Shown here one piece after another: positions 6,975-10,712 of a stretch of DNA of 10,712 nucleotides. Every line of letters starts with the position of its first letter. The stretch's first letter is position 1. The notes below the pieces were generated by a model. The model saw nothing but the letters and a program-made list of their open reading frames with translations, ran no database searches and had not been told where the DNA came from. A program made the translations under genes and the position numbers. The stretch comes from Chloroflexota bacterium (GTDB lineage: Bacteria > Chloroflexota > Anaerolineae > JAADDB01), in contig JAADDB010000102.1 of the NCBI GenBank assembly GCA_013154135.1, forward strand, positions 1 through 10,712, in the 5' to 3' direction.

Positions 6975-8063
6975 GTGCGTTCTCCGTTGAAACTCGCTGC
7001 TCAAATTCCCCTGTACTGGTCCTTTCGGCGATTCGGTTGGCCGAAGATGTTGCCCTTCTCCATCGTCATCAGCGTTTCCTTCCGCTGCAACAGCCGCTGT
7101 CGCACGTGCGATGTGTGGCGCAAGCCCAGCGATGATTTGAGCGTGCAGGAGTGGGCGCGCATCTTCCAGAGCCTGGGCCGCGCGCCCTACTACGTCACTT
7201 TCACCGGCGGCGAGCCCTTCCTGCGCCCGGATTTGGCCGACCTGGTCATCGCGGCATATGAGCACATGGCCCCCGGCTACATCACCATCCCCACCAACGG
7301 GCTCCTCACCCGTCGGGTGGTGGAGCAAACCGAGCGCATATGCCAAGCCTGTCCGGAAACCACCATCGGCATCAACCTGAGTTTGGACGGCGTTGGGGAA
7401 GAACACGACGACATCCGCGGTGTCCCTGGGAACTGGCAACGGGCCTTGGAGACATGGCAGGGGTTGAAGGAGGTGCAGCGGAGATACCCCAACCTGGTGC
7501 TCACCATTCACACCGTCATTTCCCGCTACAACATCCGGCGCATCCGAGCCATATATGAGGAGTTGAACAAACTGGCTCCGGACTCTTACATCACGGAGAT
7601 AGCGGAAGAGCGGGTGGAATTGGACACGGTGGGTTGGGGCATCACCCCCCTGGCCGAGGAATACGCGCCCGTGGCTGATTTTCTCAGCCAAAAAGCGCGT
7701 GAGGCGCCGGCGCGGGGCATTGCCCGTTTGACGCAAGCCTTTCGCGCGCGCTATTATCAGCTGGCCAAGGAGATCCTCCGTCAGCGCCGGCAGGTCATTC
7801 CCTGCTATGCCGGATGGGCCAGCGCCCACATCGCTCCCAACGGGGATTTGTGGACCTGTTGTATCCGGGCGGAATCTGCCGGGAACATCCGAGAGGCCGG
7901 CTACGACTTCCGGGCCGTCTGGTTCAGCCCGGAGATGGACCGTCTGCGGCGGAGCATAGCCAACGGGGAATGTTGGTGTCCCATGGCCAACGCGGCATAC
8001 GCGAACATGCTCCTGCACCCGCCCAGCGTCCTGCACGTGCTCAAAGAGATGGTGGGAAGGTGA
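6975..8063 (+). CDS. Radical SAM protein with C-terminal SPASM/twitch-like cysteines
   Basis: 362 aa from GTG 6975. Cys38-x3-Cys42-x2-Cys45 in SFRCNSRCRTCDVW binds the SAM-cleaving cluster. TGGEPFLRPDL at 77-87, PTNGLLT at 106-112 and INLSLDGVGEEHDDIRG at 133-149 are standard radical SAM motifs. The C-terminal region has Cys277, Cys295, Cys296, Cys333 and Cys335 (CYAGW, TCCIR, GECWCPMAN), suitable for an auxiliary cluster. It shares this plan, but little sequence, with the protein at 1655-2773. The N-terminal 25 residues are basic and hydrophobic (LKLAAQIPLYWSFRRFG), possibly a membrane-touching helix. GTG 6975 has a GGGGGG-type ribosome site ending about 10 bases upstream; TTG 6987 is an alternative start. 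Likely co-transcribed with the B12 enzyme upstream. The reaction cannot be named from sequence alone. Confidence 0.9.
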   Translation: MRSPLKLAAQIPLYWSFRRFGWPKMLPFSIVISVSFRCNSRCRTCDVWRKPSDDLSVQEWARIFQSLGRAPYYVTFTGGEPFLRPDLADLVIAAYEHMAPGYITIPTNGLLTRRVVEQTERICQACPETTIGINLSLDGVGEEHDDIRGVPGNWQRALETWQGLKEVQRRYPNLVLTIHTVISRYNIRRIRAIYEELNKLAPDSYITEIAEERVELDTVGWGITPLAEEYAPVADFLSQKAREAPARGIARLTQAFRARYYQLAKEILRQRRQVIPCYAGWASAHIAPNGDLWTCCIRAESAGNIREAGYDFRAVWFSPEMDRLRRSIANGECWCPMANAAYANMLLHPPSVLHVLKEMVGR

Positions 8064-8236
8064 GGCGTAACGATTGGGGGGCATTGGGAGTTGAGGTTGG
8101 GTCGAACGTAATGCATCATGCGTAAGAGGGCGGGGATACGGAGGTACGGACCCGTCCCCGGCCAAGGTGCTAACGAGTGGAGTTCGCCCGGGAGGGCTGT
8201 TTGCGCAAAATTCAGAATCAAAGGAGGACGAATTTC
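8064..8236. other. Gap holding heptamer units and a repeat remnant
   Basis: Contains TAACGAT at 8067-8073, TAAGAGG at 8123-8129, and a decayed composite-repeat box at 8143-8170 followed directly by TAACGAG (8171-8177). The perfect ribosome site AAGGAGG (8221-8227) belongs to the peptidase gene. No consensus promoter or terminator is evident. Confidence 0.6.
8143..8177 (+). repeat. Partial composite repeat box plus one heptamer
   Basis: GGTACGGACCCGTCC then CGGCCAAGGTGC matches the box of copies A and C with a few substitutions; the palindromic centre GGACCCGTCC is unchanged. The heptamer TAACGAG follows without a gap. Hairpins 1 and 2 are not recognisable upstream. It lies 60 bases before the peptidase start. 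Confidence 0.7.
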
Positions 8237-10012
8237 ATGGGAACCGTACCCGATGTCTATACCCTGGGCAAGTGGGATCTTTCCGACCTCATGCCGGATG
8301 CAACGCCGGAGACGTTAGAAGCCCGACTCCGGGCCCTGGAAGAGGCGGTCACCGCGTTTGAGGCACACCGTTCCCATCTGCGCCCGGACATGGACCCCGA
8401 GGAGTTCCTCCAAATCCTCAAGGAATACGAAGCCATCGTGGAGACCATCCACACCCTCAGCGGGTTCGCCCAACTCTGGTTTTCCGAGAACACCCAATCC
8501 CCGGAGGCATTGGACTACCGCAATCGGGTCCAACAAGTCCTGGCCGACGTGGAGAACCGCCTGCTCTTCTTCTCCATCTGGTGGAAGAGCCTCAGCGACG
8601 AGGAAGCCGAGCGTTTGCTCCCCTCGGCTCCGGAACACGCGGACTACCGCCACTTTCTCCTCTCCTTGCGGCGTTTCAAGCCCTTCACCCTGGACGAGCG
8701 CTCCGAGCAAATTATCAACCTCAAGGATGCCAACGGGGTGGAGGCCCTTCTCACCCTCTATGCCATGTTGACCAACCGTCTGGAATTCGAGTTGGAAGTG
8801 GATGGGGAGATCCGGCGTCTGACCCGGGACGAACTCATGGCTTACGCCTACTCGCCGAGGGCAGAACTGCGGGAGGCCGCTTACAAGGCGCTTTACAAAG
8901 TCTACGGAGAGGAGTCCCCCATCCTGGCTCAGGTCTACATCAACCGCGTGCGGGACTGGCACAACGAAAACATCCGGCTGAGGGGGTTCTCCTCGCCTAT
9001 CGCGGTGCGCAACCTCCTCAATGACATCCCCGACCGCGCGGTGGACGTGCTTTTGACCGTGGCACGGGAGAACGCACCTCTCTTCCAGAAGTATTTTCGG
9101 CTGAAGGCCGAATGGCTGGGGGTGAAAAAACTGCGGCGCTACGACATCTACGCCCCTCTCTCTGCATCGGACCGTCGGATCTCTTACGACGAAGCGGTCC
9201 GTTTGGTGCTGGACACCCTGGAGCAGTTCGACCCAGATGTGGCCGCCAAAGCCCGGCGGGTTTTCGAGGAAGGCCACATTGACAGCGAACCGCGAAAGGG
9301 GAAGCGTGGCGGGGCTTTTTGCATGACCGTCTCTCCCCGCTACACGCCTTGGGTTCTGGTGAACTTCACCGGTCGTTTGCGGGATGTGGCTACTCTGGCT
9401 CACGAACTGGGCCATGCCATTCACAGCATGCTCGCGGAGCACCATTCCATCTTGACCCAACATCCACCCCTCCCCTTGGCTGAAACGGCTTCCGTTTTCT
9501 CCGAAATGCTCCTCACCGATCGGCTCCTGAGGGAGGAACAAGATCCTCTGGCTCGACGGGAGCTCATTGCCTCCGCGCTGGATGACATGTACGCGACCGT
9601 CATGCGTCAGGCGTACTTTGTCCTCTTTGAGAAGGAAGCGCACACCCTCATCAACCAAGGGACGTCGGTTCAGGAGTTGTATCGGGTGTACATGGACCTG
9701 TTAGAGGAGCAGTTCGGGGACAGTGTGGATGTGTCGGAGGAGTTCCGTTACGAGTGGGTTTCCATCCCGCACATTTACTACACGCCGTTCTACTGCTACG
9801 CGTACAGCTTTGGGCAACTGCTTGTACTCGCCTTGTACCGTCAATATCAGGAGGAGGGAGCGCCTTTCATCCCCAAGTACCTCAAACTGTTAGCCTATGG
9901 GGGCTCGGCTCGACCGGCGGAGATTCTCCAAGAGATGGGGATTGACATTGAATCCCCGGAGTTTTGGCAGAAGGGGTTTGACGTGATTGCGGATATGATG
10001 GAGCGTTTGTGA
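8237..10012 (+). CDS. pepF: Oligoendopeptidase F-type zinc peptidase (family M3)
   Basis: 591 aa, normal for M3B peptidases. The zinc site is HELGH at 389-393 (His389, Glu390, His393) in TLAHELGHAIHS, with Glu416 in LAETASVFSE as the likely third ligand. GHIDSEPRKGKRGGAF (346-361) and the C-terminal HIYYTPFYCYAYSFG (512-526) are typical of PepF/Pz-peptidases; the His/Tyr residues of the latter line the substrate cleft. The protein is mostly alpha-helical with no signal peptide, so it should be cytoplasmic and cut short peptides. The reading frame extends 20 codons upstream to GTG 8177, but ATG 8237 is chosen because AAGGAGG (8221-8227) lies 9 bases before it and the upstream codons overlap a repeat. 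Probably a housekeeping peptide-degrading enzyme; a role in maturing a product of the radical SAM genes is possible but unsupported. Confidence 0.95.
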   Translation: MGTVPDVYTLGKWDLSDLMPDATPETLEARLRALEEAVTAFEAHRSHLRPDMDPEEFLQILKEYEAIVETIHTLSGFAQLWFSENTQSPEALDYRNRVQQVLADVENRLLFFSIWWKSLSDEEAERLLPSAPEHADYRHFLLSLRRFKPFTLDERSEQIINLKDANGVEALLTLYAMLTNRLEFELEVDGEIRRLTRDELMAYAYSPRAELREAAYKALYKVYGEESPILAQVYINRVRDWHNENIRLRGFSSPIAVRNLLNDIPDRAVDVLLTVARENAPLFQKYFRLKAEWLGVKKLRRYDIYAPLSASDRRISYDEAVRLVLDTLEQFDPDVAAKARRVFEEGHIDSEPRKGKRGGAFCMTVSPRYTPWVLVNFTGRLRDVATLAHELGHAIHSMLAEHHSILTQHPPLPLAETASVFSEMLLTDRLLREEQDPLARRELIASALDDMYATVMRQAYFVLFEKEAHTLINQGTSVQELYRVYMDLLEEQFGDSVDVSEEFRYEWVSIPHIYYTPFYCYAYSFGQLLVLALYRQYQEEGAPFIPKYLKLLAYGGSARPAEILQEMGIDIESPEFWQKGFDVIADMMERL

Positions 10013-10026
10013 TTTTAGGGTAAGCC

Positions 10027-10150
10027 GAACAGGCCTTCTCTTCGGGGAAAAGGCTGGCGCGGGCGAGAACGTGAAGAACCCGCCAAGGTGCGAACCCGTC
10101 TGCGGCCAACGTACGACAGGGCCCTGTTGACCGGTCAGGGCTGTACAGCC
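10027..10150 (+). repeat. Composite hairpin repeat, copy D (diverged)
   Basis: Starts GAACAG, like GAACTG of copy C. Hairpin 1 is replaced by an unrelated but analogous stem, GCCTTCTC-TTCG-GGG...AAGGC (10033-10054), with a UUCG-type loop. Hairpin 2 has changed on both arms (CGGG with CCCG instead of CGGGGC with GCCCCG), keeping the pairing, around the conserved GCGAGAACGTG. The box CGCCAAGGTGC survives at 10081-10091, with a mutated centre GCGAACCCGTCTGC. The end carries three perfect palindromes (10116-10127, 10128-10137, 10139-10150). It follows the peptidase stop by 14 bases and might serve as a transcript end structure, though no T-run follows. Confidence 0.6.
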
Positions 10151-10171
10151 AAAATCCGGTGCTGGGTGGAG

Positions 10172-10203
10172 AAAAAGAAAAAAGGCCGGACATACATCCG
10201 GCC
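10172..10203 (-). terminator. Intrinsic terminator of the tRNA-Gly transcript
   Basis: On the minus strand GGCCGGA pairs with TCCGGCC across a 6-base loop (7-bp GC-rich stem), followed at once by TTTTTTCTTTTT. This is a textbook Rho-independent terminator, about 75 bases after the tRNA 3' end. Confidence 0.9.
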
Positions 10204-10212
10204 CTAAGAGAG

Positions 10213-10245
10213 GGCAGGTTGGGGTCCCCCCAACCCCAACCTGCC
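10213..10245 (-). repeat. Strong hairpin in the tRNA trailer
   Basis: GGCAGGTTGGGG (10213-10224) and CCCCAACCTGCC (10234-10245) form a perfect 12-bp stem with a 9-base loop. A smaller hairpin, ACCTG-CAAG-CAGGT, lies at 10250-10263. Both fall between the tRNA-Gly gene and its terminator and so should be in the primary transcript. No T-run follows the large stem on either strand, so it is not itself an intrinsic terminator. It may be a processing or stability structure, or part of a small RNA; no known family recognised. Confidence 0.7.
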
Positions 10246-10277
10246 AGGCACCTGCAAGCAGGTACCACGCCCCCAAA

Positions 10278-10349
10278 AGCGGGTGACGGGATTCGAACCC
10301 GCGACACGAGGCTTGGGAAGCCCCTGCGCTACCACTGCGCTACACCCGC
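10278..10349 (-). tRNA. tRNA-Gly (anticodon CCC)
   Basis: A full 72-base cloverleaf reads on the minus strand. Acceptor stem GCGGGTG/CACCCGC; D arm GCGC-AGTGGTA-GCGC; anticodon arm GGGGC-TTCCCAA-GCCTC with anticodon CCC (one G-U pair), decoding GGG; a 5-base variable loop; T arm GCGGG-TTCGAAT-CCCGT. The discriminator base is U73 with G1-C72 and C2-G71, as expected for bacterial glycine tRNA. CCA is not encoded, so the tRNA nucleotidyltransferase must add it. The gene is transcribed alone, opposite to all protein genes here, from the promoter at 10363-10390. Confidence 0.97.
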
Positions 10350-10362
10350 TCATTCTGCGTAT

Positions 10363-10390
10363 ATTATATATGACTCAGGCGACTTGTCAA
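10363..10390 (-). promoter_or_regulatory. Sigma-70-type promoter of the tRNA-Gly gene
   Basis: On the minus strand a perfect TTGACA (10390-10385) is followed after 16 bases by a perfect TATAAT (10368-10363). Transcription should begin near 10356, leaving a leader of about 5-8 bases for RNase P to remove before G1 at 10349. Confidence 0.9.
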
Positions 10391-10411
10391 GTTCCGCCGA
10401 CCGGGGATGAG

Positions 10412-10439
10412 TAACGATTGACGATGAACGATTAAGGAG
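10412..10439 (+). repeat. Tandem heptamer array
   Basis: Units TAACGAT, TGACGAT and GAACGAT run without gaps from 10412 to 10432, then TAAGGAG closes the array. The minus-strand array at 5356-5389 has the same unit and a similar closing TAA. Confidence 0.7.
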
Positions 10440-10479
10440 GTTGGCGGAAGGGCGAGGTTGGCCGGGATGGGAAAGGTTA

Positions 10480-10500
10480 TAACGCATAACGAGTAAGAGG
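10480..10500 (+). repeat. Short heptamer array
   Basis: TAACGCA, TAACGAG and TAAGAGG in tandem, with the last unit resembling the TAAGTGG end at 5151-5157 and TAAGAGG at 8123-8129. Confidence 0.6.
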
Positions 10501-10549
10501 GGCGGGAGGGCCCACACGGCCGTTTGTGGCGATGCTCGGCCCATATAGA

Positions 10550-10572
10550 GCCCGGGGGTTCCAGCCCCGGGC
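10550..10572. repeat. GC-rich hairpin with GTTCCAG loop
   Basis: GCCCGGGG (10550-10557) and CCCCGGGC (10565-10572) make a perfect 8-bp stem with a 7-base loop. A near copy with loop TTCAG is at 10642-10662. Confidence 0.7.
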
Positions 10573-10594
10573 GGTCGCACATGACCACACATCG

Positions 10595-10631
10595 CCGTTC
10601 ACGAACGGTAAGGCCGCACGGCTGTGCGGCC
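10595..10631. repeat. Two adjacent short hairpins
   Basis: CCGTTC-AC-GAACGG (10595-10608) is followed by GGCCGCAC-GGCT-GTGCGGCC (10612-10631), both with perfect stems. No T-run follows, so terminator function is not supported. Confidence 0.65.
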
Positions 10632-10641
10632 ACCTATCTTA

Positions 10642-10662
10642 GCCGGGGGTTCAGCCCCAGGC
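10642..10662. repeat. GC-rich hairpin with TTCAG loop
   Basis: GCC-G-GGGG pairs with CCCC-A-GGC with one internal mismatch around a TTCAG loop; it is a second version of the hairpin at 10550-10572. Confidence 0.65.
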
Positions 10663-10677
10663 GACCTGCCCCCTAGC

Positions 10678-10712
10678 GAACTGTTTTTGGTGGGAGGCCG
10701 GCGGGCGAAGCC
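10678..10712 (+). repeat. Composite hairpin repeat, left arm cut by window end
   Basis: GAACTG followed by TTTTTGGTGGGAGGC and then GCGGGCGAAGCC reproduces the start and loop of hairpin 1 as seen in copy C (5197-5230). The rest lies beyond the window. Its arm is also largely complementary to the right arm at bases 9-33 (CACCCACCAAAAAC), showing that both belong to one family. Confidence 0.75.

Larger units (their letters stand above)
10350..10712. other. Non-coding stretch at the right end, 363 bases
   Basis: No protein gene is supported; open frames here are short and cross hairpins. It contains the tRNA promoter, two heptamer groups, four GC-rich hairpins and the beginning of another composite repeat, each listed separately. 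Confidence 0.7.

Noticed and set aside
8177..8236. A 20-codon N-terminal extension of the peptidase from GTG 8177
   Set aside because: It overlaps the heptamer and contains the ribosome site itself; ATG 8237 has AAGGAGG at proper spacing and begins the family-like sequence.
1628..9658. Long open frames on the minus strand opposite the radical SAM and peptidase genes (up to about 480 codons)
   Set aside because: They are the mirror frames of GC-rich genes: translations lack family motifs, are rich in His, Arg, Gly and Pro, and sit fully inside genes with clear motifs and ribosome sites.

Overview
The window looks like chromosomal DNA of a moderately GC-rich bacterium. Hand-counted coding lines are near 60% G+C. 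Every protein gene lies on the + strand, starts are preceded by strong Shine-Dalgarno sequences, and the single tRNA gene (minus strand) has a consensus sigma-70-type promoter. The mix of stacked cobalamin-binding radical SAM enzymes, a PepF-type peptidase, a PemK/MazF module and many GC-rich intergenic hairpin repeats reminds me most of Chloroflexota (Anaerolineae or relatives). That placement is an impression from gene style, not a demonstrated assignment.

Layout. Bases 1-135 hold the cut end of a structured repeat. 195-4267 is a tight three-gene unit: B12-binding radical SAM protein, overlapping SPASM-type radical SAM protein, and a second B12-binding radical SAM protein. 4391-4932 is a small antitoxin/toxin pair (MazE-like plus PemK/MazF) whose base composition is visibly less GC-rich. 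4933-5476 is a non-coding block packed with repeat copies. 5477-8063 repeats the first theme: a B12-binding radical SAM protein followed 46 bp later by a SPASM-like radical SAM protein. 8237-10012 encodes an M3-family oligoendopeptidase F. 10013-10712 holds another repeat copy, a minus-strand tRNA-Gly(CCC) with its promoter and terminator, heptamer repeats, GC-rich hairpins, and the start of one more hairpin repeat cut by the window end.

How the genes may work together. Five radical SAM enzymes in about 8 kb, three of them cobalamin-binding, suggest one biosynthetic pathway with several radical methylation or C-C/C-H bond chemistry steps. No precursor peptide, glycosyltransferase, transporter or polyketide/peptide synthase is visible here, so the substrate cannot be named. 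Basic, aromatic-rich tails on the enzymes hint at work near membranes or on lipid-linked substrates (inference). The toxin-antitoxin pair and repeats look like later arrivals that split the cluster.

The least ordinary part is the intergenic DNA. A composite element of about 150 bp recurs in several states of decay, always in the same orientation. It has a long hairpin closed by GAA, a small second hairpin, a box with 11-bp direct repeats around a short palindrome, and a third inverted repeat. Tandem TAACGAT-like heptamers are often attached to it.
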